This document shows, in pieces, positions 27,046 through 36,445 of a stretch of DNA of 64,000 nt. Under the pieces are notes generated by a model that did not search any database, was not told the origin of the DNA, and saw nothing but the letters and a program-made list of their open reading frames with translations. Position numbers and translations under genes: made by a program. The stretch is from Photobacterium galatheae (GTDB taxonomy: Bacteria; Pseudomonadota; Gammaproteobacteria; Enterobacterales; Vibrionaceae). Numbering within the stretch: position 1 is the first letter of the stretch; each line of letters begins with the position of its first letter. The DNA lies in contig NZ_JMIB01000043.1 in the NCBI RefSeq assembly GCF_000695255.1, positions 92,294 to 156,293 of the forward strand, read 5' to 3'.

Positions 27046-29022
27046 ATGGGAATTAAGTCAGATTTAAATAAACCGGTATTTTTTACCTCGGCGATTTTTA
27101 TCGCTGCACTGTCTTTCATTGGTGTGATGTGGCCTCAGGCCATGGAAGCCTATTTCAAAAACGTTCAGGGCTGGATCATTGCCCAGGCGAGCTGGATTTA
27201 CATTCTGGCCGTCGCTATCTTCCTGATCTTCCTTATTTTTGTCATGTTCAGCCGTTTGGGTGATATCAAACTTGGCCCAGATCATTCCGAACCGGACTAC
27301 AGCTATACCTCATGGCTGGCCATGCTGTTCTCTGCGGGGATGGGGATCGGGCTGATGTTCTTTGGTGTGGCAGAGCCTGTCATGCACTTTACTTCACCGC
27401 CGGTGGGCGATCCGCAAACCGTGGAAGCGGCCCGTGAAGCCATGAAAATCACCTTCTTCCACTGGGGTCTGCACGCTTGGGGGATTTATGCGCTGGTGGC
27501 GCTGGCCATGGCTTATTTCGCCTACCGTCACAAGCTGCCCCTGCTGCCTCGTTCAGCCCTCTACCCGCTGATTGGCGAGCGGATCTACGGCCCAATCGGC
27601 CATATGATCGATATCTTTGCGGTGATTGGGACACTGTTTGGTGTCGCGACTTCACTGGGCTTTGGTGTAGTTCAGGTGAACGCAGGCTTCAACTATCTGT
27701 TTGATCTGCCACAGACCACGACAGTACAGGTTGGTCTGATCGCAGCCATTACGCTGATTGCCACCGCATCGGTTGTCTTGGGCCTGGACGGCGGCATTAA
27801 GCGCCTGTCGAACATCAACATGTTCCTGGCTGTTCTGTTACTGGGGGTTGTCATTCTGGCTGGCCCAACAGCAATGATCATGAAGTCTTTTGTTCAGAAT
27901 ACCGGCTCTTATCTGAGTGAAATTGTGAGCAAGACCTTCAACCTGTATGCCTACCAGCCAAAAGAAGACTGGATTGGTGGCTGGACACTGCTGTACTGGG
28001 GCTGGTGGGTTTCCTGGTCACCGTTCGTCGGTATGTTCATTGCCCGAATTTCACGTGGGCGGACCATCCGAGAGTTCCTGGTGGGCGTACTGCTGATCCC
28101 GTCACTGTTCGGTTTCCTGTGGTTCACGGCATTTGGGAATACCGCGATTGACGCCATCATGAATCATGGTGCCGACTATCTGAGCAAAGCCGTTGGTGAG
28201 AATGTGCCGGTCGCACTATTCAAGTTCTTTGAACACATGCCGATGTCTTCAGTGCTGTCGTTCATCGGTGTGGCACTGGTGATTACTTTCTTTGTCAGCT
28301 CGTCTGACTCCGGCTCACTGGTGATTGATACCCTGACTTCCGGCGGCGCTGCTGAGCCACCGGTCTGGCAACGTATTTTCTGGGCCGTGATTGAAGGTAT
28401 TGTTGCGGCAGCCCTGCTGGCAGCAGGCGGTCTTTCCGCGCTGCAGACCATGACCATTGCCAGTGCGTTCCCGATCATGATTCTGATGCTGCTCTTCTGT
28501 TACTGCCTGTTCAAGGCACTGCGCAACGACTACATGCTGCAGAACAGTATCCAGACGCATAACACCACGCTGCAATATGCACAGACCAATGTCAGCTGGA
28601 AAAACCGCATTTCTGCCCTGGTGAGTCATCCGAAGCAGGATGAAGCTGAACACTTCATCAAGTCCACGGCGACACCGGCACTGAAAACGCTGGTCGATGA
28701 AATGAAAGCACAAGGTCTGGCCGCGAAGCTACAAGTGTTGGATGAATCCCGCGTCCGTCTGGTGGTCGAAAAAGAAGACGTGGAAGACTTTGCCTATGGT
28801 ATTCGTCTGCGTCATTTCGCACTGCCAAGCTACGCGAATGAGTCCTACGACGATTACTATCGTGCCGAAGTCTTCCTGCTCCAAGGTGGCCAGCAGTATG
28901 ATGTGATGGGTTACACCAAAGACCAGATCATTGCCGATGCTGTCACCCAGTACGAGCGCCACATGCACTTCCTTCATCTGGCGACCTCAGAAAATATTGT
29001 CGAAGAAGCCATCGCTTCCTAA
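27046..29022 (+). CDS. BCCT-family choline/betaine transporter, BetT-like
   Basis: 658 residues from the ATG at 27046 (GAAGGA ribosome site). Twelve membrane helices carry the BCCT signature (GWTLLYWGWWVSWSPFVGMF), the aromatic substrate box, and the MGIGLMFFGVAEP region. A cytoplasmic tail of about 150 residues (from LVSHPKQDEAEHF) is like the long regulatory tail of BetT choline carriers. It is probably secondary uptake of choline or betaine for osmotic protection. No betaine synthesis genes are adjacent. Confidence 0.93.
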   Translation: MGIKSDLNKPVFFTSAIFIAALSFIGVMWPQAMEAYFKNVQGWIIAQASWIYILAVAIFLIFLIFVMFSRLGDIKLGPDHSEPDYSYTSWLAMLFSAGMGIGLMFFGVAEPVMHFTSPPVGDPQTVEAAREAMKITFFHWGLHAWGIYALVALAMAYFAYRHKLPLLPRSALYPLIGERIYGPIGHMIDIFAVIGTLFGVATSLGFGVVQVNAGFNYLFDLPQTTTVQVGLIAAITLIATASVVLGLDGGIKRLSNINMFLAVLLLGVVILAGPTAMIMKSFVQNTGSYLSEIVSKTFNLYAYQPKEDWIGGWTLLYWGWWVSWSPFVGMFIARISRGRTIREFLVGVLLIPSLFGFLWFTAFGNTAIDAIMNHGADYLSKAVGENVPVALFKFFEHMPMSSVLSFIGVALVITFFVSSSDSGSLVIDTLTSGGAAEPPVWQRIFWAVIEGIVAAALLAAGGLSALQTMTIASAFPIMILMLLFCYCLFKALRNDYMLQNSIQTHNTTLQYAQTNVSWKNRISALVSHPKQDEAEHFIKSTATPALKTLVDEMKAQGLAAKLQVLDESRVRLVVEKEDVEDFAYGIRLRHFALPSYANESYDDYYRAEVFLLQGGQQYDVMGYTKDQIIADAVTQYERHMHFLHLATSENIVEEAIAS

Positions 29023-29040
29023 GCAATTCAAAGACAAACC

Positions 29041-29067
29041 AAAGCCAGCTTCCTGCTGGCTTTTTTT
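29041..29067 (+). terminator. Terminator after BCCT gene
   Basis: AAAGCCAGC / GCTGGCTTT stem with a five-base loop and a seven-T tail, 19 bases past the stop. Confidence 0.92.
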
Positions 29068-29225
29068 CGCTCAGACATCATGCATCTTCAGCTCACTTTT
29101 TCTCTTACCAACGCCGGTGACAATTCTGAAATTCACATTTGCGCAGCATCATGCAAATGAGCTCCTATACTCCTAACGCATATTGACTTAACCGGCAGGA
29201 CGTCACTCAACGGCAGGAGGCACAC

Positions 29226-30311
29226 ATGTTTGGACAGCAATCCCCCACTCACTTTACCTTGTTCACCTTCGGGCTGATGCTCATACTTTGCAGCGCACAC
29301 CTGAAAGCTGCAACCGTACAGCTGCCCCCCCTGAACGCCCGAACCGATCAAACCTCTATCTCCGGCCTGTCGTCCGGTGGCTTTATGGCAGCACAGTTTC
29401 ATGTCGCTTATTCAGAATCCCTGATGGGCGTTGGCATTGTCGCTGGTGGCCCTTGGAACTGTGCGGGGAATAACCCCTTCGTCAACCCATTGGTCAACGC
29501 CACCACCACTTGTATGAATCCGTGTCAAAACGCACTGGGGGTTTGCCCGTCATCCCTGTTTCCCAACAGCGGCTACCTGTCGGAACTGGCGAAAGTGACA
29601 GCCAGAAACGGCCGGATTGACCACACCGACAATCTCCGGGACGACCAGATCTATCTCTTCTCAGGGCGACTGGATGAAACCGTAGTGACCGGGGTGGTCG
29701 ATACCGCCACCGAGTTTTATCAGAAACTGGATGTGCCAGATGCACAAATCCACTATGACAAAAGCATTGATGCCGGACATGCCTTTATCACCAATGATCC
29801 GGCAGATACCGCCTGTGATATCACCCAATCGCCCTATATCAATCACTGCAATCTGCATCAGGCAGAACGTATTCTGCAGCACATTTACGGCCCGTTAAAA
29901 GCCCCGGCCCCAAGCCTGAGCGGCGAGCTGCTGGCCTTTGATCAAAGTGAGTTTTTTAATTCTTCACTCACCAGCATGGATAACACGGCATATGTGTATA
30001 TTCCCAAAAACTGTCGCAGTGAATCCTGCAAAATTCACGTCTCTGTGCACGGTTGCCGTCAGGGCATTTCTGTCATCGGGACTACTTATGTTACCGAAAC
30101 CGGCTATCTCGAAATCGCCGATACCAACAACATCATCGTGCTCTTTCCGCAGGTGAAAAAATCTGAATTTGTGCCCTACAACCCCCGCGGCTGCTGGGAC
30201 TTCTGGGGCTACGGCACTATGGGACAACCACCGTACAACTACTACACCAAGGATGCGCCGCAGATGAAGGCGATTCAGGGGATGATTACGCGGTTGACGC
30301 AGGTGATGTGA
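29226..30311 (+). CDS. Secreted short-chain PHA depolymerase / esterase
   Basis: 361 residues with a signal peptide (FGLMLILCSAHLKA-A, about residue 29). The lipase box GLSSG (47-51, Ser49) lies unusually early in the mature protein, as in the type 2 extracellular PHB depolymerase family (SISGLSSGGFMAAQFHVAYS, GIVAGGPWNCA). The catalytic Asp and His are probably in the DETV and DAGHAF segments. A later CHGC-like stretch (VSVHGCRQGI) is family-typical. It hydrolyses polyhydroxybutyrate outside the cell or a related ester. Monocistronic. Confidence 0.9.
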   Translation: MFGQQSPTHFTLFTFGLMLILCSAHLKAATVQLPPLNARTDQTSISGLSSGGFMAAQFHVAYSESLMGVGIVAGGPWNCAGNNPFVNPLVNATTTCMNPCQNALGVCPSSLFPNSGYLSELAKVTARNGRIDHTDNLRDDQIYLFSGRLDETVVTGVVDTATEFYQKLDVPDAQIHYDKSIDAGHAFITNDPADTACDITQSPYINHCNLHQAERILQHIYGPLKAPAPSLSGELLAFDQSEFFNSSLTSMDNTAYVYIPKNCRSESCKIHVSVHGCRQGISVIGTTYVTETGYLEIADTNNIIVLFPQVKKSEFVPYNPRGCWDFWGYGTMGQPPYNYYTKDAPQMKAIQGMITRLTQVM

Positions 30312-30907
30312 GAAAAAAGAGAATTAACATTTGAGGGCTCTGCATGTCGCGCTTTATTTTCAGAATATCACTTCACATCAACAATGATTGAGAAAGACAC
30401 TGGAGTGAAGCGCGATATATAAACAGCCAAGCGTTGTACCCCCACAATAGTTAGCTCTATCAGGTTCCTTTTCCTTGCTGTACTTGACGTCCTGAGTGTG
30501 ACTTTAAGAAAACGCAGACGAAATAATAAATGATCTGTGCTTTCTTTTTACAACCACATAATGCTGTATTCTTAGTATTTCTTTCTTATACAAACTGCAA
30601 TTTTCACAACGAGCCACAGACGATTTTTATCTTCATGTGTCATGACAAGGCCCCGTTTACAAGAGAGTCTGATCAAGATCAGATATTAGCAACTCACCGT
30701 CAATAAAATGACATTAGCATTTACGGCACCTTAGAAATTATATAAGCTGCTGTTTAGCAGGGTTTTATGTAGCACATAGTGATATTTGTAGATTTATTAT
30801 ACGTATATACCTGTACGACATGACGTGACATGAGAGTCTCAATTCGCTATGACAATGACGACTGCTGAAAATGAAATGATGCCACATATTTGGGTAGGTA
30901 ATATAAA
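30312..30907. other. AT-rich 600-base spacer before the FtsK-like operon
   Basis: No frame of useful length and no recognisable gene. The base composition drops here and stays low through the next operon. It likely contains the operon promoter in its last 150 bases and marks the edge of an acquired segment. Confidence 0.55.
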
Positions 30908-31558
30908 ATGTCAGTTGCAGAAATAGAAGATCAACGCACTATTCGTGAACTTCAAACTATCTTTAAGCATGGTTACGACAAGAAAGTTAACGCTGAAAAA
31001 TGTATTTCTGAATGTAATCAAGGTTTTCAAACCCTAAAAAGTAATAGTCAATCAGCATTGAACTATGCCCAGACATTTCAGTCCTCTCAGTTGAGTCAAC
31101 AAATCGACTCAATGAAGAGCTCCGGGCAAACCCCGAAAACTCTGGATGACCCTAAGCTTATCGAGTTAAAGCAATCTCTCAACGCGTTCTTTGAACAGTG
31201 CGACAAAATGAAGCCGCAGGCATTCAAAGTGTCTAAGTTAGATAGCATATCTGAACACCCTAAAGGGGTCTTGTTAAAAGATGAACAATTTAGCTTGCTG
31301 ACGAAGGAAGATGAGCGTATTGCAAAGCAGTTTGAAGATATTGCAGAGCCGGTTAAAAATGCACATCAACAAAGGGCTATCCTTGGTGAGCAAATCGAGA
31401 CTGAAAGACAAAGAGTATCGAAAAATCGCCGCTCTATTCGCAATATCATCATCGTGCTGCTTCTCTGTACGGGTGGTTCCTTATTTGCGCTGAAAGCAAA
31501 AGACCCTCAACTTTTTGAACACTACGTCAACCTTGTCAAAGACATGATCAACAAATAG
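30908..31558 (+). CDS. Helical protein with C-terminal membrane anchor (gene 1 of FtsK-like operon)
   Basis: 216 residues. Mostly helical and charged, with Gln/Ser-rich coiled-coil stretches (ALNYAQTFQSSQLSQQIDSM) and one membrane segment near the end (about 178-196, NIIIVLLLCTGGSLFAL). A short tail follows. The topology suggests a cytoplasmic helical body tethered to the inner membrane. It is first in a six-gene operon with an EssC-like ATPase 17 bases downstream, so it may be the membrane anchor that the ATPase lacks. No family recognised. Confidence 0.85.
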   Translation: MSVAEIEDQRTIRELQTIFKHGYDKKVNAEKCISECNQGFQTLKSNSQSALNYAQTFQSSQLSQQIDSMKSSGQTPKTLDDPKLIELKQSLNAFFEQCDKMKPQAFKVSKLDSISEHPKGVLLKDEQFSLLTKEDERIAKQFEDIAEPVKNAHQQRAILGEQIETERQRVSKNRRSIRNIIIVLLLCTGGSLFALKAKDPQLFEHYVNLVKDMINK

Positions 31559-31574
31559 GCACGTGTAACTCGAT

Positions 31575-34445
31575 ATGAATAAATTAATCAAAAATTTGAC
31601 AAGCAGTAAAATCAAGCACACTGTCGAGCAAGCTGATTTATACCCCAAAATTGAAAGTAGTATCCGTGAACATGCCAAAGTACAAGATGATTTGTTAAAA
31701 CGCGCAGAATGCGTTTTTGCTGAGGAAGTGGCTTCACAACAAAAGCAGTTGGAAGCAGCAAAAGCAACAATCAAGCAAGCGGTGACGTCATTGTCACCCA
31801 TAGATACCCCAGATCTAACGAGCCAAAACTGGTTGGATTTTCCTTTTAATACGCAATATATCCCTAATGAGCTTGTCATCGGCTATCAGGAATTGGTGAT
31901 TGACGGCGAGACATTGAAAATGCCGGTTACGGTTCCTTTTATGTCCGGTGATGATACCTATTACTATCCTGTACAAGCCGATAGTCTGGAGTGGACGCAA
32001 GCAGCACTACACAACATCATTATGCGTTTGAGCGTGATGTTGCCATACGGAGCACTGTTTTGCTTACTGGACCCAGCAAAAATGGGGGAAAACTTCCCAT
32101 ATATCAAACAGCTCCCATTTAAGCGCCCTCTAAGCAATGATATCTCGCGCACTCTGGAAGAAGTACTGGATGATATCAAACGTATCAAGCAAAACTACCT
32201 AGACAACCGCACTCGTCGCTTAATTGACGTCGATGTAGAAATTCGGGGTAACGAGAAGTTTGAGTTTATTGTCGCATCAAACTTCCCGAAAGGTTATGAC
32301 CGTCGCTCAATCGAATTACTCGCGCAAATCGCCAACACGGGTTCGGTCGCGGGTAAGTACGTCATACTTCAGCACAACCAAGATATTGAACTGCCAAACG
32401 GTGCGTCAATGGAATGGTTTGAGTCACTGAAGAACATCCGTGCAAGTGAAAACCACATTCCAGCGATCCCATCGCTGGATATGTACATGCTTGCTTCGGA
32501 ATCAATTTGTGATGAAACCATCAACACAATCTTAGATGGTGTCGCGAAGGCTAAACCAAAAGAGAACAAACTAGAATTCACTGATGTTACTGATACCGAT
32601 CCAAATCACTGGTGGCAGGGAAATACCGACCATGAGATCCGTGTCGCTATCGGTGGTACGGGTGCGAAGAAAGACGACCTTGAGCTATGGTTTGGTGAGA
32701 GTAATGGCCGTCAAATCTGTGCGCATGGTATGTTGGGCGCAATGACAGGTGCCGGTAAATCGAACCTATACCATGCGTTTATCATGGGGCTAGCTTGTCG
32801 CTATAGCCCTGACGAACTTGAACTTTACCTGATTGATGGTAAGCAAGGGGTAGAATTTAAATGCTACCCCACACTGCCTCATGCCAAAGTTGTCTCACTC
32901 AATACTTCTCCAGATTTGTCCCGCAGTGTCTTGAGCGAACTGGTTGAGGAGATGATCCGCCGAAATGAGCTGTTCAAGCGTGAAGGTTATGAGAATTTAC
33001 GCGATTACCGTCGAAGAACGGGTCAAAAGCTACCTCGAGTGCTGCTGGTTGTCGATGAGTACCAAACTCTATTTGAAGATGATCGAGACGGTTCCGGCTC
33101 AGATCTGATGGAAAAACTGGCAACTCAAGGTCGAAGTGCTGGTATCCACATGCTGGTTGGCTCACAGCGTTTTGGAGCTTCTGGCATGCAGAACCAGCAA
33201 AGCATCTTCGGTAACATTCATCTCCGTATCGGGATGCAGATGAGTGAAGCTGATGTGACAGCACTGCAAGAATTTGGCCCGAATGGCAAACGTCTACTTC
33301 GCGCATGTAAAGAAGCAGGCCAAGTGGTTATGAATGATTCAGCAGCGAATGACGATAAAAACCGTGCAGGTCGCGTGACTTATCTATCTGATGAATTACG
33401 CGTTGATCTCATCAAACAGCTGGCTGAGAAGTGGCAGCAACAGCAAGGCTTCGCGAATCTGCATCATTCAATTCTATTGGATGGCTCAGGGCAACCACAC
33501 CTCAGCGAGAACCCGCAACTAGAAAAGCTTTTCAGTACTTATTCTGCACAGCCAACACAAGACGACTGGGTTGAATTTGCAAATAAGCCTGAGCACGAAC
33601 AAGGGCTGGGTGAGAAGGAATGGTATCCGGTAGAGAAACCAGCCAACTTCTGGCTAGGCCGCGAAATGAATATTCATGGTCAAGCGAGCATCGTCATGCG
33701 TCGCCGTTCCAACGAACATCTACTATTTGTAGGTGAAGCGAACGAAGCGCGTTCTGGGATGTTGAGTTACTGGTTAGGGCAACTCCCGATCAACCACGCG
33801 CAAAACGATTACCAACTGTATCTGTTAGAGCGTGCCATTAAGGGTTCACCATGGCACGGCATTATGAGTCGTACAATTGAGACTTGCTGTCATTCAGAAG
33901 TGCATTACCGTGAGAGCGTCAGCGAATTTGCGAGCGATTTAGGCAATATCAAAGCAGAATTTGAACGCCGTCAATCGATGGATGAAGAGCAAATGCTTGC
34001 TCAGCCAACGATTTACATCGTGGTTAACGAAGCTCAACGTGCAACCGAACTACAGCAACAGTCTGGACGCTACGGTGTGAAAGAGCATGGCGACCTAGGT
34101 GCGATTATCTCTGTATTACTAGAACAGGGCGCTGAATACGGTATCCACATTGTCATGAGTTTTGACAATGTTCGTGCGGTGACAAAGGTGTTTGACCGTC
34201 GCGATATTGATCTTTTCAAGCACAAAATCGTGCTGCAAATGTCTGAAGATGACAGCTTCAGTGTGATCAAGTCGCGCCATGCGGCCTTGCTACAGCAGAC
34301 GACTCGAGTTCCTGTGTACGCACTGTATGCCAACGCATCACAAAACTACCCAGTCAAATTTAAACCTTACTGCTACCGCGATGTAGAAGATCATATGAAT
34401 GAACTCAATCTGCTCAATAACTACCTGAAGTCATGGAGTAACTAA
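31575..34445 (+). CDS. FtsK/SpoIIIE-type ATPase with three tandem modules, EssC-like
   Basis: 956 residues, no membrane helix. A helical N-terminus (1-75) precedes three FtsK-like modules. Module 1 (about 130-270) lacks a Walker A but keeps the FtsK pattern (LFCLLDPAKMGENFPYIKQL, then GSVAGKYVILQHNQD). Module 2 (about 355-590) is intact: Walker A GAMTGAGKSN (388-397), LYLIDGKQGVEF, Walker B VLLVVDEY (489-496) and the sensor segment QGRSAGIHMLVGSQR. Module 3 (about 690-930) is degenerate (LLFVGEANEARSGML, IYIVVNEAQ, EYGIHIVMSF). One active and two degenerate modules in a row is the layout of EssC/EccC type VII secretion ATPases. FtsK DNA pumps instead have one module, membrane helices and a gamma domain, none of which is seen. 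A DNA-acting role cannot be excluded. Confidence 0.88.
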   Translation: MNKLIKNLTSSKIKHTVEQADLYPKIESSIREHAKVQDDLLKRAECVFAEEVASQQKQLEAAKATIKQAVTSLSPIDTPDLTSQNWLDFPFNTQYIPNELVIGYQELVIDGETLKMPVTVPFMSGDDTYYYPVQADSLEWTQAALHNIIMRLSVMLPYGALFCLLDPAKMGENFPYIKQLPFKRPLSNDISRTLEEVLDDIKRIKQNYLDNRTRRLIDVDVEIRGNEKFEFIVASNFPKGYDRRSIELLAQIANTGSVAGKYVILQHNQDIELPNGASMEWFESLKNIRASENHIPAIPSLDMYMLASESICDETINTILDGVAKAKPKENKLEFTDVTDTDPNHWWQGNTDHEIRVAIGGTGAKKDDLELWFGESNGRQICAHGMLGAMTGAGKSNLYHAFIMGLACRYSPDELELYLIDGKQGVEFKCYPTLPHAKVVSLNTSPDLSRSVLSELVEEMIRRNELFKREGYENLRDYRRRTGQKLPRVLLVVDEYQTLFEDDRDGSGSDLMEKLATQGRSAGIHMLVGSQRFGASGMQNQQSIFGNIHLRIGMQMSEADVTALQEFGPNGKRLLRACKEAGQVVMNDSAANDDKNRAGRVTYLSDELRVDLIKQLAEKWQQQQGFANLHHSILLDGSGQPHLSENPQLEKLFSTYSAQPTQDDWVEFANKPEHEQGLGEKEWYPVEKPANFWLGREMNIHGQASIVMRRRSNEHLLFVGEANEARSGMLSYWLGQLPINHAQNDYQLYLLERAIKGSPWHGIMSRTIETCCHSEVHYRESVSEFASDLGNIKAEFERRQSMDEEQMLAQPTIYIVVNEAQRATELQQQSGRYGVKEHGDLGAIISVLLEQGAEYGIHIVMSFDNVRAVTKVFDRRDIDLFKHKIVLQMSEDDSFSVIKSRHAALLQQTTRVPVYALYANASQNYPVKFKPYCYRDVEDHMNELNLLNNYLKSWSN

Positions 34446-34446
34446 C

Positions 34447-34716
34447 GTGTCACTCAACGATGTAGAACAAAACCTACAGCAGTTTGTGGCGCAATTGGAC
34501 AGCTTCTCTGAAGCTGTCCGCCAATGCCAGCGTGAGCTTTCAGCCCCTTTTGATGAGGTCACCGCTGTGTTACCTCACATGAAGGCTCATTCTTATCATT
34601 CGCTCTCAACTGAGCTGGATACCATTGCTTCTAAACTGACGCATAGTCTTGCTCCAGGCTTACAATCGGGCCTCGAATATCGCCTGCATCTGCTGAGGAA
34701 TTATCTCCATGAATAA
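34447..34716 (+). CDS. Small helical protein (gene 3 of FtsK-like operon)
   Basis: 89 residues, predicted two long helices (DVEQNLQQFVAQLDSFSEAV and SYHSLSTELDTIASKL), no signal peptide. Size and fold fit a WXG100-like protein, but the WxG turn itself is absent; a PFDEV segment and a mid-protein HM.AHSY turn are seen instead. It starts directly after the ATPase stop (one base) and overlaps the next gene by eight bases. Its role as a secreted or structural helical-hairpin protein is inferred from size and context. Confidence 0.8.
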   Translation: MSLNDVEQNLQQFVAQLDSFSEAVRQCQRELSAPFDEVTAVLPHMKAHSYHSLSTELDTIASKLTHSLAPGLQSGLEYRLHLLRNYLHE

Positions 34717-34981
34717 CCATCAGTTCAATGCACTTGAAACTTTAGACTTACGCGCACATCGAAGTTTAAAGAATCTTGAGCAGGCGTATCATGAACTTCA
34801 TATTGCTTGGGCCGGGCTAAAAGAAAGCTATGAAGGCCAAGGTGCAGAAGAAGCCGATATGCAATTTCAGCTATTGGCAGGCCAAGTTTCTGAATATCAG
34901 CACACACTTGAAAAGTTGATGATGCAATGTTCACGAGAGATTGCAGAGCTGAAAGAAAAAGGAGAGGCGCATGCAACCTAG
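34709..34981 (+). CDS. WXG100-like small helical protein (gene 4)
   Basis: 90 residues. The centre reads W34-A-G36 and Y41-E-G-Q-G-A46. The second motif is followed by a helix of the ESAT-6 pattern (ADMQFQLLAGQVSEYQHTLE), where an aromatic-x-Gly turn leads into a second amphipathic helix. WXG100 proteins are about 100 residues, leaderless and substrates of type VII ATPases. Here the gene overlaps both neighbours (8 and 11 bases), so it is tightly coupled. The family assignment is an inference from pattern and neighbouring ATPase. Confidence 0.8.
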   Translation: MNNHQFNALETLDLRAHRSLKNLEQAYHELHIAWAGLKESYEGQGAEEADMQFQLLAGQVSEYQHTLEKLMMQCSREIAELKEKGEAHAT

Positions 34982-35993
34982 GTGGTTAATTGCACAGCTT
35001 GAAGAGTACTCTTTCTTGTCTCAATCCCACAGAGCACTGAGCGATGAAGTTCGTAAGGTATTGACGCTTACAGAAAATCATGGCGTAGAACATACCAATC
35101 GGCTCGACAGTGATGTTTATCGTTTTACTGTTCTGTATGAGCAACTGATGCAAGCCAAACGAGAGCGTTGGGACAGTTACGAGCACAGATATAAACAAAC
35201 TGCGATAGCACTTGAAGAGCGAGATCAAGAATTAACGGAAGCTCAAACAGACCTTGAGCGCACCAAGGAACACCAATCATTTTGGCAAAATCAGTTGTCA
35301 TTGGCTCGAAATTGGAAAGCGCGTGCTCAATCAAGAGTGGAAAATGCCAAGCAAGCGCTACGTATTGCAGAGCATAACAGAATCAGTGCCGAAAGTAGCT
35401 ACCACTCCGCCAAGGCAGCTTACGAGTATGCGCGCGCGCAAAAGATCTCGGTCTATGTCGGTAAAGACTCAGACGGTAGAGATGTGTATGAATCTCGACC
35501 TAACCCGGCAACCGCAGAGCGTCATGCAATGAATTCTGCCTATAGTAGCCTCCAAAGCGCTATATCCGAGGAAAGTCTTGCAAAGAGTGAGCTCAACGCA
35601 GCCAGAAATGAATATGCGCAAGCTTCTCATCAAGTGGAAGGTAGCCTGACCGCAGTCGCTGATATGGAAGTGGCAACACGACATGCCTATTCCGCATTAA
35701 CAAATGCTGAAGATGCAAAAACAAACACACTTCATGCCAGATATACATTAGATGAAGAGCGCAGAATTTTAGAGGAAATGGACGACACGCTCAAAGGTAT
35801 TGAAAACTGTGTTTCCAGCCAACAAAGTTGCCAACGTGATCTTCACCAACAGAATACGAAGGCTTTGACAACGTTGCGTCATCATGAACAGATCCAAGAT
35901 GATCTGGTTTATGAAATCTATAAGATTCGTTACGCATTAGAAAACAAAGTGAATTTGTTAGCCGCGTTTGATGCACCCGTGTTTTTAGGATAA
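34971..35993 (+). CDS. Long coiled-coil protein (gene 5)
   Basis: 340 residues, predicted largely as long helices and coiled coil (HRYKQTAIALEERDQELTEA, ARAQSRVENAKQALRIAEHN, ARYTLDEERRILEEMDDTLK). A short non-helical insert occurs near 160-180 (VYVGKDSDGRDVYESRPNPA). No signal peptide or membrane segment. It could be a structural rod, chaperone or long secreted substrate of the operon; nothing enzymatic is seen. Overlaps the gene before it and ends two bases before the next. Confidence 0.85.
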   Translation: MQPRWLIAQLEEYSFLSQSHRALSDEVRKVLTLTENHGVEHTNRLDSDVYRFTVLYEQLMQAKRERWDSYEHRYKQTAIALEERDQELTEAQTDLERTKEHQSFWQNQLSLARNWKARAQSRVENAKQALRIAEHNRISAESSYHSAKAAYEYARAQKISVYVGKDSDGRDVYESRPNPATAERHAMNSAYSSLQSAISEESLAKSELNAARNEYAQASHQVEGSLTAVADMEVATRHAYSALTNAEDAKTNTLHARYTLDEERRILEEMDDTLKGIENCVSSQQSCQRDLHQQNTKALTTLRHHEQIQDDLVYEIYKIRYALENKVNLLAAFDAPVFLG

Positions 35994-35995
35994 TC

Positions 35996-36445
35996 ATGCA
36001 ACCAACATTTGATACCGCTTTTTATCAGCGCAACCATATGGATTTGGAAGATGAATTGATGAAATTCGCGTTAGCGATTCAAAATTTCAGAGAACAATCC
36101 CAAATCCTTTCTGCAATATGGTCAGATGATGCGGGCCGTAGAATCAGACAAATCCATATATTGCCCCTGGTTGAGCAATATGGAAGCTCTGAAACGACAG
36201 CCAATCAGTATTTTCAAGCAAGTGAGGAGCGACTAAAAAGCTTCCATGTCATGAATCGATTAATTAGTGAGTATGCTGGCCTTCATTCGAGCTTAGAAGA
36301 AAGAGGAGAGGATGTTCACAGACAGAACAATGAATACCAGAGAGTATCGGCAATCAGTGAACGTCAACGGGACAAAGGGCTTGAATTCGCAGCAAAGAGT
36401 GAACAATACAACCGTCTCGCGAACAATCATGTTTCGCCTTTGTAG
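35996..36445 (+). CDS. WXG/WXD-motif helical protein (gene 6)
   Basis: 149 residues. An N-terminal helix (LEDELMKFALAIQNFREQSQ) leads to a W42-S-D44 turn and the continuation DAGRRIRQIHILPLVEQ. This is close to the W-x-D/G, then x5-F/I, then P-L pattern seen in some WXG100-type proteins of Gram-negatives. The C-terminal half is a charged helix (HRQNNEYQRVSAISERQRDK). Last gene of the operon. The assignment is inferential but independent of gene 4. Confidence 0.8.
   Translation: MQPTFDTAFYQRNHMDLEDELMKFALAIQNFREQSQILSAIWSDDAGRRIRQIHILPLVEQYGSSETTANQYFQASEERLKSFHVMNRLISEYAGLHSSLEERGEDVHRQNNEYQRVSAISERQRDKGLEFAAKSEQYNRLANNHVSPL

Noticed and set aside
30908..36445. Conjugation or restriction module
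   Set aside because: No relaxase, pilus, nuclease or methylase gene is present. The FtsK-like ATPase has three modules, unlike conjugative coupling proteins.
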